A stretch of DNA of 64,000 bases from Rhodococcus sp. G-MC3 (lineage in GTDB: Bacteria; Actinomycetota; Actinomycetes; Mycobacteriales; Mycobacteriaceae), in contig NZ_JASISW010000001.1 in the NCBI RefSeq assembly GCF_030063335.1, positions 1-64,000 of the forward strand. Reading direction: 5' to 3'. Position numbers and translations under genes: made by a program. Below the pieces are notes generated by a model that saw only the letters and a program-made list of their open reading frames with translations, had not been told where the DNA came from and ran no database searches. Below are positions 25,591 to 34,933 of this stretch, one piece after another (the stretch's first letter is position 1; each line of letters opens with the position of its first letter).

Positions 25591-27324
25591 TCACATTTTG
25601 CGCAGTTGAGTGATTCGTTCGCTCAGTTGATCGGTCGTCGCCATGGCCGTGGGAGGCCCACCGCAGACCCGTCGTAGATCGCCGTGAATGACACCGTGCG
25701 GCTTCCCGGTGCGGTGGTGGTACACCGCAACCAAACTATTCAGTTCACGGCGCAGAGTGGCCAGCTGGGCTGCTGTTGAGACTCGTTCGGAGGCTGCAGG
25801 CGCAGGGACGCTCGACGCGGCCACAGCTGGCTTCTCCAGCTGTTCCTGTTGACGCTGACGCAACAGATCCCGCATCTGCTTGGCGTCGAGCAGTCCCGGC
25901 AGGCCGAGATAGTCGGCTTCTTCGTCGCTGCCGGAGAAGGTCGCCGTCCCGAACGAGGAACCGTCGTAGATGACCTGATCCAGTTCCGCGTCGGCACCGA
26001 GCGAGGTGTAGGCCTTCTCCTCGTCGCCGAGCTCGTCCTTCTGCTTGTTGGCGTCGGCCAGCAGCTGGTCGTCGAGCCCGTCCGTTTCACGGTGAGGCTT
26101 TCCAAGAATGTGATCGCGCTGCGCTTCCAGCTGACTGGCGAGGTCCAACAGGACCGGCACGGACGGCAAGAACACGCTTGCCGTTTCCCCCGGGCGACGC
26201 GACCGCACGAAGCGACCGATCGCCTGGGCGAAGTACAAAGGTGTCGACGCACTCGTGGCGTAGACACCGACCGCCAGACGCGGAACGTCGACGCCCTCGG
26301 ACACCATGCGGACAGCTACCATCCACTTTTGGTCACTTCTGCCGAATTCGGCAATACGGGACGACGAGGTCGGATCGTCGGACAACACGATGCACGGTGT
26401 CTCTCCGGTGATCACCTCGATCAACTTCGCGTATGCCCGTGCCACGGTCTGATCGGTCGCAATGACCAAGCCGCCGGCATCGGGCATTCCGCCGCTGCGA
26501 AGCTGACCCAGTCGAGTGTTGGCGGCATGCAGTACCGCAGGCATCCAGTCACCCTGCGGATCGAGGGCCGTACGCCACGCGCGCCCCGTCTGTTCCGCGC
26601 TCAGCGGCTCGCCCAGTCGGGCCGTGAACTCCTCACCTGCGTTGTCTCGCCATCGCGCTTCACCCGAATAGGCCAGAAAGACCACGGGACGGACGACACC
26701 GTCGGCGAGTGCTTCGGAGTAGCCGTACGAGTGGTCCGCGCGCGAGCGCATCAGACCTTCCTGGTCCGGCTCGTAGTTGACGAACGGAATCGGACTGTCG
26801 TCGCTACGGAATGGGGTACCGGTCAATGCAAGTCGACGGGTTGCGTCCGAGAATGCTTCTCGGATTCCCTCGCCCCAACTCTTGGCGTCACCGCCGTGGT
26901 GGATCTCGTCCAGGATGACCAGCGTCTTCCTGGATTCGGTGCGCACACGGTGCCGGAACGGGTGTGCCGCGATCTGGGCGTAGGTGACCACGACGCCGTG
27001 ATAGTCGCTCGAGGTCTGTCCGGTCGAGTTCGAGAACCGCGAATCGAGCGCGATGCCTACTCTGGCGGCCGCTTCCGCCCACTGATGCTTGAGATGCTCG
27101 GTCGGTGCGACGACAGTCACCTGATCCACGGTGCGATGCGCCAATAACTCGGCGGCGACCCGAAGCGCAAACGTCGTCTTTCCCGCACCAGGAGTAGCGA
27201 CCGCGAGAAAATCTTTGGGTGCTGCGACGAGGTATTTGGTCAGCGCCCGCCTCTGCCATGCGCGCAGCGGTGCTGCGGCCGCCGGGGCCGCGGGATCGTT
27301 CGTCGGGTGTGTGGTTTCGGTCAT
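25591..27324 (-). CDS. DEAD/DEAH-box (SF2) helicase
   Basis: A 577-residue SF2 helicase. Motifs in order: Walker A VATPGAGKTTFALRVA (about residue 42), VVAPTEHLKHQW (Ia), LVILDEIHHGGD (DExH box, DEIH), LALTGTPFRSDD (III), MVSEGVDVPRLAVGVYAT (V), FAQAIGRFVRSRRPGE (VI). It should translocate on or unwind nucleic acid using ATP; RecG/XPB-like restriction-type helicases have this look, but the specific role is unknown. A C-terminal extension is Gln/Glu-rich (DLLRQRQQEQLEKPAVAASS). ATG 27324 is preceded by a weak AGTGAG; GTG 27336 is an alternative. Confidence 0.9.
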   Translation of the reverse strand: MTETTHPTNDPAAPAAAAPLRAWQRRALTKYLVAAPKDFLAVATPGAGKTTFALRVAAELLAHRTVDQVTVVAPTEHLKHQWAEAAARVGIALDSRFSNSTGQTSSDYHGVVVTYAQIAAHPFRHRVRTESRKTLVILDEIHHGGDAKSWGEGIREAFSDATRRLALTGTPFRSDDSPIPFVNYEPDQEGLMRSRADHSYGYSEALADGVVRPVVFLAYSGEARWRDNAGEEFTARLGEPLSAEQTGRAWRTALDPQGDWMPAVLHAANTRLGQLRSGGMPDAGGLVIATDQTVARAYAKLIEVITGETPCIVLSDDPTSSSRIAEFGRSDQKWMVAVRMVSEGVDVPRLAVGVYATSASTPLYFAQAIGRFVRSRRPGETASVFLPSVPVLLDLASQLEAQRDHILGKPHRETDGLDDQLLADANKQKDELGDEEKAYTSLGADAELDQVIYDGSSFGTATFSGSDEEADYLGLPGLLDAKQMRDLLRQRQQEQLEKPAVAASSVPAPAASERVSTAAQLATLRRELNSLVAVYHHRTGKPHGVIHGDLRRVCGGPPTAMATTDQLSERITQLRKM

Positions 27325-27537
27325 ATCAGCGCTCACTGGCCGCCGGTTCCTGGCATCGATCGAATTCCTCGCGCTCTCGGTAGCCCTGCAGTGTCCGCCG
27401 TGGAGCCTATCGCTCCGCACCGACTGATTCCGCATCGCCGCGGGTGTGACTCTTCCGACCCCGAAACGACACGCCGACGGCCTGTCGGCGGGGCGGAACG
27501 AGCGCACTCACTCTCCGTCAGGAATGCTGGAGGGACC

Positions 27538-28731
27538 ATGAGTGAATCCGCTGGCGAAACAGAGCGCGCCGGACAATTGTCCGCCCGCAGACCGTTCCGT
27601 CTCGCCGCCGTTGTGACGCTACGCACACTCAGCAAGGCGTGGGACGACTCGATCTTCAGCAAATCGGCAACCGCTGCTTTCTGGCAGACGCTCTCACTCC
27701 CACCACTTCTACTCGGCGTACTGGGCAGCCTCGGATTCGTGGCCGGCTGGTTCGGACCGAACACCATCGACATCATCGAGTCGAAGATCATCACCTTCAG
27801 CAACACTCTGTTCAGCAGCAGCGTTGTCGACGGCATCATCGAGCCCACCGTGCAGGACATCCTGCAGCAGGGTCGCGGCGAGATCGTGTCCGCAGGTTTC
27901 CTACTCTCACTATGGGCAGGGTCATCCGCGATCTCCACGTTCGTCGACTCGATCGTCGAAGCACACGGACAGCAGGACGCACGAAACCCGGTGTGGCAAA
28001 GAATATTCGCCCTGCTTCTGTACGTCGGTTTCCTCATCGTGGCGGTATTCGTGCTGCCGCTCGTCGCCCTCGGTCCTACCTACGTTCAGCGGTTACTCCC
28101 CGACTCGTGGTTCGAAATCGGCAGTGAACTGATCGACGTTCTCTACTACCCGGCCGTCGGATTGCTGCTCATCGTCGGGTTGACGACCCTCTACAAGGTG
28201 GCCCTTCACACCTCGTTGCCCTGGCACCGACTGCTCAGCGGCGCGTTGCTTGCCGGAGTGTTCTTCATGATCGCCAGTGCGGTGCTGCGCTTCTACCTGA
28301 CGTGGATCACCGGCACCGGCTACACCTACGGTGCACTGGCAACGCCGATCGCGTTCTTGCTGTTCACGTTCTTCCTCGGATTCGCGGTGGTGCTCGGCGC
28401 AGAGTTCAACGCCACTATCCAAGAATTCTTCCCGGCACGTGCCACCAGAATCGAGCAAATGAAGGAGTGGCTGAGCGCGCAGGCGACCGACGAGGAATCC
28501 GGTCCGGTCTCCGCCGTTGCGTGGAGGCTCGCGACTGGTCCGATCCGGCTCTCGGCTGACCGCGCGAAGGCCGCGACGCCGCCTGAGGACCCTGCCGCAC
28601 CGACAACCCAGGCTGCGGGTGTCCCGGCAACGACATCACCGGCAGCGGGGAAGACCGAGCAACCGCAGGCGAAACCCCAACCCCCGAAGGCAACCCCTGG
28701 CGGTCATTCGCCCTTTTTCAGACCTTCGTAG
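27538..28731 (+). CDS. YihY/BrkB family membrane protein
   Basis: A 397-residue protein equivalent in position to Rv2707. A soluble N-terminus is followed by about six membrane segments with family landmarks: SIFSKSATAAFWQTLSLPPL, FLLSLWAGSSAISTFVDSI, YKVALHTSLPWHRLLSGALL, and YGALATPIAFLLFTFFLGFA. The C-terminal about 70 residues are Pro/Ala-rich. Function of the family is unclear (older claims of RNase BN activity are not accepted; a transport or envelope role is likely). GGAGGGA precedes the ATG. The 3' end overlaps the converging DUF3039 gene by 28 bases. Confidence 0.9.
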   Translation: MSESAGETERAGQLSARRPFRLAAVVTLRTLSKAWDDSIFSKSATAAFWQTLSLPPLLLGVLGSLGFVAGWFGPNTIDIIESKIITFSNTLFSSSVVDGIIEPTVQDILQQGRGEIVSAGFLLSLWAGSSAISTFVDSIVEAHGQQDARNPVWQRIFALLLYVGFLIVAVFVLPLVALGPTYVQRLLPDSWFEIGSELIDVLYYPAVGLLLIVGLTTLYKVALHTSLPWHRLLSGALLAGVFFMIASAVLRFYLTWITGTGYTYGALATPIAFLLFTFFLGFAVVLGAEFNATIQEFFPARATRIEQMKEWLSAQATDEESGPVSAVAWRLATGPIRLSADRAKAATPPEDPAAPTTQAAGVPATTSPAAGKTEQPQAKPQPPKATPGGHSPFFRPS

Positions 28732-28940
28732 ACCTTTTTGCAATCGGGGCATACCGGCGAACCTGGTTTCGCCGATTTCGTCACCGGGAACACCTCACCG
28801 CACAGGGCGACGACGTGCGTTCCCATGACCGCACTTTCGGCGATCTTGTTCTTCTTGACGTAGTGAAAGAACTTCGGCCTGTCGTCATCGGTGGTTTCAT
28901 CCGGTGCGATATCGGGACGATCCTTCGTCTGAGTGCTCAT
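28704..28940 (-). CDS. DUF3039 family protein (Rv2708c-like)
   Basis: A 78-residue protein, MSTQTKDRPDIAPDETTDDD, with a basic middle (KFFHYVKKNKIAESAVMGTH) and three cysteines in HVVALCGEVF and VCPDCKKVYEGLKK, consistent with a small metal-binding protein. It is conserved in Actinobacteria; function unknown. It overlaps the end of the BrkB gene on the opposite strand and is divergent from the DUF3099 gene across 85 bases. Confidence 0.88.
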   Translation of the reverse strand: MSTQTKDRPDIAPDETTDDDRPKFFHYVKKNKIAESAVMGTHVVALCGEVFPVTKSAKPGSPVCPDCKKVYEGLKKGE

Positions 28941-29025
28941 GCTTCGAGATTATTCCGCACAGAGTGCCGAGTGACGAAATACATCGACGGATGCAATAGT
29001 CGTGACGTAGTGACACAGTGGAGTC

Positions 29026-29394
29026 ATGACGAGAACTCCGGGGTTTTCCGGCTCTGCCGAGAGCGGCTCGGCCCGTCACCCTGCGTTGATCACCGAAGCA
29101 CAGAGCTCGGTCGAGGAACAGCACAAGGCACGCGTCCGTAAGTACATGTTCATCATGTCCTTCCGCATCCCCGCATTGGTGCTGGCCGCGATCTCCTACA
29201 GCCTGTGGGCCAACCCATGGATCGCCATGGCGATTGTCGGAGTGTCCATTCCGCTGCCATGGATGGCGGTATTGATCGCGAACGACAGGCCGCCGCGCAC
29301 ACAGGACGAGATCAGCCGCTACGACGGGCGCCGCAGTGAACAGGCACCGATCGAGTCGCGTACTCACCATGTGATCGACGCCGCTGACGATTGA
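29026..29394 (+). CDS. DUF3099 family membrane protein (Rv2709-like)
   Basis: A 122-residue protein with two membrane segments (YMFIMSFRIPALVLAAISYS and PWIAMAIVGVSIPLPWMAVL) typical of DUF3099, preceded by ITEAQSSVEEQHKARVRKY. Function unknown. It is followed 28 bases later by a methyltransferase gene in the same direction and sits close to sigB, as in mycobacteria. Confidence 0.88.
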   Translation: MTRTPGFSGSAESGSARHPALITEAQSSVEEQHKARVRKYMFIMSFRIPALVLAAISYSLWANPWIAMAIVGVSIPLPWMAVLIANDRPPRTQDEISRYDGRRSEQAPIESRTHHVIDAADD

Positions 29395-29422
29395 CCGCAC
29401 GCTCGACTGAGAGACTGGGTCG

Positions 29423-30913
29423 GTGACTGCGACCCTCCTTTCCGTCTGTCCACGCCTGCGCGAGGCATTCGTCCGGAACGACTACAACGCCGATGCTGTA
29501 CTGAAGATGCTCGGTGACGATGCGCATGCAGCACTCGGTAGGAGTGAACCGGCGCCAGTGCGTCTCGCCTGCAAGGGGCAGGGGTCACCAGGCACCCTGG
29601 TCACGATGTTCCTGCTGGTGGACGACGTCGCCGAAGATCGAGCAGCAGCAGCGTTGCATCCACTACTCGTCATAGATGCCATCGATGCGGGACTCCTCGT
29701 GAGAGTCGGACGTGCCACCGTGCGCGCTGCACTCGACGTCAGGCCGCTCGACACCGGGGACGGCACCCGGTGGGTGATTTCCGACCTCGACGGCAGCATG
29801 CGCCCAGCCCCCACTGCCGAAGATCATGTACTGGGCGTCGGGCAGGCGTCGCTCTCGTTGTTACGCGGCACCCCGACGACCCCCGCCGACACCGTCCTCG
29901 ACGTCGGCACAGGGTGCGGAGTTCAAGCGGTGCACGCTGCGGGTTACGGGCGCAGTGTGACCGCGACCGATATCAGCGAACGTTCGATGCTTCTGGCTGC
30001 TGCGACGACAGCGCTCAACCGGATGGACGTGGAACTGATTCAGGGTTCGTGGTTCGAACCGGTGGCCGGTAGAACATTCGACCGCATCGTGGCAAACCCT
30101 CCGTTCGTCGTCGGCCTCGGCGCCGTCAACCACAGCTATCGCGACTCGGGACTCGATCTCGACGGAGCCAGCAAGTTGATGATCGAGCAGGCACCGGCTC
30201 ATCTGAAGCCAGGAGGAACCGCTGCCATTCTCGCGTCCTGGGTCCACGTGGACGGCGAGGATTGGCGAGCCAGAGTGGCGTCGTGGCTTCCCGATCATGG
30301 TGTGGACGCGTGGATCCTGCAGCGCGATGTCGCCGACCCGGCTCTGTACGTAGGAACGTGGATGCGCGACGGCGGCGTCGACCCGCGGGACGAGGCTGGA
30401 GCAGAACAGGCGACAGCGTGGCTGGAGCATTTCGCTGCAGCCGAGGTGAGGGGAATCGGTTTCGGCTTCGTCTACCTCAGAAGAACCGACTCCCCCACCG
30501 ATGTGTTGGCAGAAGATCTCACGCAGGCCTTCGAGGATCCGCTCGGCAACGAGGCCATGGCGTACTTCGATCGCGTGGCGTGGTTGCGCGAGAACGACCC
30601 GGCCGAAACCGTCTATCTACTCGACGCGTCGACCGCGCTCGAACGCGTCTATCTTCCGGGCGACGAGGGCTGGTCGAGCGAGGTGACACGGGTGCACCGC
30701 GGTAACGGCCCGCACTGGCAGCACGAGATCGACGAACTGGGCGCGCTTCTCCTCGGCGCTATGCGCCCCGGCCGCCTCGTGCTCGCCGAACTCGTGCGAA
30801 TCCTGGCAGCCGCGCACGACCTGGACGAGGACGCACTCTTGGACGCAGCAACCTTGTTGGTAGTCGGTTTGCAGCGGCACGGTCTGATACATCCAGCTGC
30901 AGTTCCCAGCTGA
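29423..30913 (+). CDS. Class I SAM-dependent methyltransferase (HemK/RlmG-like)
   Basis: A 496-residue protein. The first about 150 residues form an accessory domain; the SAM-binding domain has DTVLDVGTGCGVQAVHAAGY (motif I, about residue 155), SVTATDISERSMLLA (motif II) and RIVANPPFVVGL (NPPF motif IV). NPPF is typical of enzymes that methylate amide or exocyclic nitrogens (for example release factor Gln or rRNA guanine). The target is not known. The last about 130 residues (AYFDRVAWLRENDPAETVYL, LLVVGLQRHGLIHPAA) look like a winged-helix-like addition. GTG start. No comparable gene is in my memory of the Rv2709-sigB interval. Confidence 0.85.
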   Translation: MTATLLSVCPRLREAFVRNDYNADAVLKMLGDDAHAALGRSEPAPVRLACKGQGSPGTLVTMFLLVDDVAEDRAAAALHPLLVIDAIDAGLLVRVGRATVRAALDVRPLDTGDGTRWVISDLDGSMRPAPTAEDHVLGVGQASLSLLRGTPTTPADTVLDVGTGCGVQAVHAAGYGRSVTATDISERSMLLAAATTALNRMDVELIQGSWFEPVAGRTFDRIVANPPFVVGLGAVNHSYRDSGLDLDGASKLMIEQAPAHLKPGGTAAILASWVHVDGEDWRARVASWLPDHGVDAWILQRDVADPALYVGTWMRDGGVDPRDEAGAEQATAWLEHFAAAEVRGIGFGFVYLRRTDSPTDVLAEDLTQAFEDPLGNEAMAYFDRVAWLRENDPAETVYLLDASTALERVYLPGDEGWSSEVTRVHRGNGPHWQHEIDELGALLLGAMRPGRLVLAELVRILAAAHDLDEDALLDAATLLVVGLQRHGLIHPAAVPS

Positions 30914-30996
30914 GTTCCTCCCCGAACCTTCTCAGCAACTTCTCAGGACAAGCAAGGGATAGAGCCTGGTCAGGCGGGTATCAGAGGGTGGAGCGC

Positions 30997-31024
30997 GGGA
31001 ACTTTTCTTGTCCGCCCGGACGTT
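30997..31024 (+). promoter_or_regulatory. ECF-type (SigE/SigH class) promoter of sigB
   Basis: GGGAAC (30997-31002), an 18-base spacer and CGTT (31021-31024) lie 37 bases before the sigB ATG. This matches the promoter class by which SigE and SigH drive sigB in mycobacteria. Confidence 0.75.
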
Positions 31025-31060
31025 GAGCTCTATGAGACACCACCGATCAGGAGGCAAGTC

Positions 31061-32032
31061 ATGACCAGCCCCAGCACCACGACCCGCCCGCGCCCCAGCG
31101 ACGCCGACCTCGACGCCCAGAGTCCGGCCGCAGACCTCGTCCGCGTCTACCTCAACGGAATCGGCCGCACCGCGCTGCTGACCGCCGAAGAAGAAGTGGA
31201 CCTCGCCAAGCGGATCGAAGCCGGGTTGTACGCGAAGAACGTGCTGGAGAACACCAAGCGCCTCACGGCGGTGAAGAAGCGCAACCTGGCCATCATCGTG
31301 CGCGACGGAAGTGCAGCCCGTAGCCACCTGCTGGAAGCGAACCTTCGCCTGGTCGTTTCGCTCGCCAAGCGATACACCGGTCGCGGGATGCCCCTCCTCG
31401 ACCTGATCCAGGAAGGCAACCTCGGTTTGATCCGAGCGATGGAGAAATTCGACTACGCAAAGGGATTCAAGTTCTCGACCTACGCCACCTGGTGGATTCG
31501 TCAAGCGATCACGCGCGGCATGGCAGATCAGAGCCGCACGATCCGGCTACCTGTCCACCTTGTCGAGCAGGTCAACAAATTGGCTCGAATCAAGCGTGAG
31601 CTCCACCAGCAGCTCGGTCGCGAAGCCACCGATGAGGAACTGTCCAACGAATCCGGTATTCCCGCCGAGAAGATCGCCGACCTCCTAGACCACAGCCGTG
31701 ACCCCGTTAGCCTCGACATGCCGGTGGGCAGCGACGAGGAAGCTCCCCTGGGCGACTTCATCGAGGACTCCGAAGCAACGTCGGCAGAGAACGCGGTCAT
31801 CGCGGGACTTCTGCACAGCGATGTCAGGACGGTACTGGCCACGCTCGACGAGCGTGAGCAGCAAGTCATCCGCCTTCGCTATGGCTTGGACGACGGGCAG
31901 CCGAGGACTCTCGATCAGATCGGAAAGCTGTTCGGTCTGTCCCGTGAGCGTGTCCGCCAGATCGAGCGTGAGGTAATGGTCAAGCTCCGTCAGGGCGACC
32001 GCGCGGAGAAGCTGCGGTCCTACGCCAGCTGA
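31061..32032 (+). CDS. sigB: Group 2 RNA polymerase sigma factor SigB
   Basis: A 323-residue non-essential-type sigma factor close to SigA but without its long N-terminus. Regions visible: 1.2 ([20 protein letters not shown]), 2 ([60 protein letters not shown]), 3 ([19 protein letters not shown]) and 4 ([20 protein letters not shown]). SigB mediates general stress and stationary-phase transcription. AGGAGG (31049-31054) precedes the ATG, and an ECF-type promoter lies upstream. The next gene downstream in M. tuberculosis, ideR, is here separated by the acetylation pair. Confidence 0.96.
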   Translation: MTSPSTTTRPRPSDADLDAQSPAADLVRVYLNGIGRTALLTAEEEVDLAKRIEAGLYAKNVLENTKRLTAVKKRNLAIIVRDGSAARSHLLEANLRLVVSLAKRYTGRGMPLLDLIQEGNLGLIRAMEKFDYAKGFKFSTYATWWIRQAITRGMADQSRTIRLPVHLVEQVNKLARIKRELHQQLGREATDEELSNESGIPAEKIADLLDHSRDPVSLDMPVGSDEEAPLGDFIEDSEATSAENAVIAGLLHSDVRTVLATLDEREQQVIRLRYGLDDGQPRTLDQIGKLFGLSRERVRQIEREVMVKLRQGDRAEKLRSYAS

Positions 32033-32044
32033 TCCCCCAAAACA

Positions 32045-32080
32045 GGTGAACCAGTAGCGATTCGCTCCTACTGAGTCACC
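32045..32080 (+). terminator. Imperfect hairpin downstream of sigB
   Basis: GGTGA/TCACC and CAGTAG/CTACTG form an interrupted stem (32045-32080), with a 2 x 2 internal loop, 13 bases after the sigB stop and facing the converging acetyltransferase gene. Confidence 0.5.
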
Positions 32081-32200
32081 CCATGCGGTGGCCGAGCCGG
32101 GCTTCCTCCCCCCTCTGGGAATCCGGTTCGGCTGCCGCTTGAAATTCTCCGGCCTATCTCGCGGACGGTGAATTGAAACGACGCTCACTACAACCGACGC

Positions 32201-34933
32201 TCACCTCAACCGACGAGGTCCCAAATCTTTGCGGCTGGGTTCGGGCCCGAGGCGCAACCGCGCATCGGTGATCTGGGCTCCGTGCGCGGACGCCAAAACA
32301 GGCTCGCATGCGAGTTCCCGGATTTCGGGGATCTCGTCGGCCATGGCCGACACTCGCTGTACGAGGTCGACCAATGCACTCTTGTTTACTGGAATGGCAT
32401 TTCGGTACCCGGACAGTAACGGCGCCGCCTTGGGCGCATCGATCAATTGAACAGCCTCGTCCTCGGTCAACGGCAGGACGCGATACGCCCGGTCCCCCAG
32501 CAGATCCGAGATGACGCCTGCAAGCCCGAAGGACACCAGGGATCCGAACGATGGATCGTCCTGGACTCCAACCACGCAGCCGATGCCCTTTGCCGCCATT
32601 TTTTGAACGTGAAGAAGCGGTTCACCGGAATCGGCAGCCAGAGTTCGGTAGGCGAAACGTACGGCGTCGGCACCTGCGAGGTCCAGTCGAACACCGCCGA
32701 GGTCGGGCCGGTGCCGCCATTGCTCGCCGATAGCTTTGACTGCAACGGGATATCCCAATTCGATTGCGGCCGATACTGCTTCATCTTCATCGGTGACCGT
32801 TCGAAATTCGACAACGTCGATCCCATAGCACGCAAGCAGTTCGGCGGCCTCGAAGTCGGACAGCCATCGATCACTTTGGTGCGATGCCCAACTGCGCACC
32901 AGTGCCACTGCGCGTTCGGAGTCGATTCCGTTGGGCCGAACAGGCTGCGAAGCAGGCCGACTCCGCCATGCCGAATATCTCCACGCCTTTGCGAGTGCGG
33001 CGACCGCACGCTCGGGACTCGAATAGGAAGGCACTGATCCACGAATGGGTTGACCTTGGTCACCTCGGACAGCGAGTACATCCGGAATGCCCTCAGTAGC
33101 AAGGAATGTCGTCAGTACAGGCTTGTCGCCTCCGCGCACGGCATCACCGAGCGCCTTGGCGAAGGGTTCGACGGTCACTGCCACCGGTGGCACGAACACA
33201 ACGATCACGGAATCGACGTCGGGTGCCGCGAGCGCACCGGACACCGCTGCCGCGAACTCGGCCGGCCCGGCCTGCGGACCGACGTCGATCGGCGAACCGG
33301 CGTGCAATCCTTCGGCCCGTGCCGCGTCGACAGCGAGCACACCGAGTGCAGTCGAGTTTCCTACTACCGCCACTCGGGGGCCTGCAGGAAGCGGCTGGTA
33401 GCCGAACAGAATCGCGCAATCGAAAAGCTGCGCAATGGTGTCCACCTGGATCACCCCTGCCTGCTCGAACAGTGCCTTGACGATCGTATCGTCGATGTCC
33501 GGTCCGGTCCGCAGTGCAGGCGGTACCGCACCGCGGCCGCTCTTCACAGCGACGATCGGCTTCGTACGCGCCACTCGTCGTGCAATTCGGGTGAACTTAC
33601 GCGGGTTGCCGAAACTCTCGAGGTACAGCAGAACCACTTCGGTCGCCGGGTCCGAATCCCAGTACTGCAGAAGGTCGTTGCCCGAAACGTCCGCGCGGTT
33701 TCCTGCCGATACAAAGGTCGACAATCCCAGGCTGCGCTTGGCAGCCTGGTCGAGAATCGCGATACCGAGAGCGCCCGACTGGCAGAAGAACCCTACGTGT
33801 CCCGGCATCGGCAGATTCGGCGCAAGCGTCGCGTTCAATGCGAAAGCCGGATCGGTGTTCGCTACCCCGAGCGCATTGGGGCCGACGAGTCTCATGCCGT
33901 GTGCACGCGCGGCGTGCACCAACCGGCGCTCGCTCTCCTGGCCCGCTGCACCGGTCTCCCCGAACCCACCCGACACGACCACGAGCGCCTTGACCCCCTT
34001 CTCCAGGCAGGCGTCGAGCACCTCGTCGATCGCCTCGGCAGGTACGGCGGCGATGGCGAGATCGACCGGGTCGGGTATGTCGTGCACGGTTCGGTATGCC
34101 CGCACACCCCGCACCGATCGATGATCGGCGTTCACGGGATACACCGGGCCGGTGAAGCCACCGGCGAGCAGGTTGGCAAGAACTGCGTTGCCAACCTTGG
34201 AACTGTCGGTCGATGCACCGATCACGGCTACCGAAGTAGGACTGAGCACGTTTCGCACGCTGCGAGCCTCAGCGGCTCGTTCGCGTGAATTACGCACCGA
34301 CAGAAGCGCTTCGCTCGGGTCGATCGCGAACTCCAAACGGAGGACGCCGCCTTCGAAGGTCCGGCTGACCTGATAGCCGGCCTCTCGAAACACAGTCACC
34401 ATGTTGCGGTTTTCGGCGAGTACTTCCGCAACGAACATCGACACACCGTTTTCAGCAGCAGCACCGGCCAGGTGTTCGAGCAGAATGGGTCCGAGGCCGC
34501 GTCCTTGATGCTCGTCGGCCACGACGAACGCGACCTCGGCCGAGTTGCCGTCGCCCTCGGGAAGGCGTTCGTACCGCCCGACGGCGATGATGTCGTCGCC
34601 GAGAATTGCGACGAACGCGACGCGGCCATGATGGTCCACGGTCGTGAAGTTCAGTACGTCGCGTTGCGGCATCGTCGGATACGGACCGAAATATCGTAGA
34701 TACCGTGTTCGTTCGGACAGTCGACCGTGAAATACGACGAGTGCGTCCGCGTCGGACGGCACGATCGGTCTCAGATGCACGACGCCGCCGTCGGATGCGA
34801 GTACGTCGGCCACCCAATGCTTGGGGAACGATGTCTCGGCCTTCTCCCGTTCGCGTTCCTTCGCGGTGAGTTCGGGCTCCACTGCTGGTCCTGGCTTCGC
34901 TGCTGGTCCTGGCTTCGCTGTCGGTTCAGTCAC
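32201..34933 (-). CDS. GNAT acetyltransferase fused to ADP-forming acyl-CoA synthetase-like domains (Pat-type)
   Basis: A 910-residue protein. Residues about 45-205 form a GNAT acetyltransferase (VVHLRPIVPSDADALV, AEVAFVVADEHQGRGLGPIL). About 235-690 resemble the CoA-binding and succinyl-CoA-ligase domains (TSVAVIGASTDSSKVGNAVL, RLVGPNALGVANTD, FCQSGALGIAILDQAAKRSL), and about 700-910 an ATP-grasp domain (LLACYGIDVVEFRTVTDEDE, YPVAVKAIGEQWRHRPDLGG). This is the architecture of type II protein lysine acetyltransferases (the GNAT is N-terminal in Streptomyces PatA, C-terminal in Salmonella Pat), which acetylate and inactivate acyl-CoA synthetases. GTG 34933 overlaps the acuC stop by 8 bases and follows GGAGGATCCTC. 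Confidence 0.87.
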   Translation of the reverse strand: MTEPTAKPGPAAKPGPAVEPELTAKEREREKAETSFPKHWVADVLASDGGVVHLRPIVPSDADALVVFHGRLSERTRYLRYFGPYPTMPQRDVLNFTTVDHHGRVAFVAILGDDIIAVGRYERLPEGDGNSAEVAFVVADEHQGRGLGPILLEHLAGAAAENGVSMFVAEVLAENRNMVTVFREAGYQVSRTFEGGVLRLEFAIDPSEALLSVRNSRERAAEARSVRNVLSPTSVAVIGASTDSSKVGNAVLANLLAGGFTGPVYPVNADHRSVRGVRAYRTVHDIPDPVDLAIAAVPAEAIDEVLDACLEKGVKALVVVSGGFGETGAAGQESERRLVHAARAHGMRLVGPNALGVANTDPAFALNATLAPNLPMPGHVGFFCQSGALGIAILDQAAKRSLGLSTFVSAGNRADVSGNDLLQYWDSDPATEVVLLYLESFGNPRKFTRIARRVARTKPIVAVKSGRGAVPPALRTGPDIDDTIVKALFEQAGVIQVDTIAQLFDCAILFGYQPLPAGPRVAVVGNSTALGVLAVDAARAEGLHAGSPIDVGPQAGPAEFAAAVSGALAAPDVDSVIVVFVPPVAVTVEPFAKALGDAVRGGDKPVLTTFLATEGIPDVLAVRGDQGQPIRGSVPSYSSPERAVAALAKAWRYSAWRSRPASQPVRPNGIDSERAVALVRSWASHQSDRWLSDFEAAELLACYGIDVVEFRTVTDEDEAVSAAIELGYPVAVKAIGEQWRHRPDLGGVRLDLAGADAVRFAYRTLAADSGEPLLHVQKMAAKGIGCVVGVQDDPSFGSLVSFGLAGVISDLLGDRAYRVLPLTEDEAVQLIDAPKAAPLLSGYRNAIPVNKSALVDLVQRVSAMADEIPEIRELACEPVLASAHGAQITDARLRLGPEPSRKDLGPRRLR
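34883..34918 (-). repeat. 18-bp in-frame duplication near the acetyltransferase start
   Basis: tgctggtcctggcttcgc occurs at 34883-34900 and 34901-34918, giving AKPGPA repeats right after the start codon. Confidence 0.9.

Noticed and set aside
33050..34288. 412-codon plus-strand frame opposite the acetyltransferase gene
   Set aside because: Low-complexity Arg/His translation, entirely within a conserved gene on the other strand.
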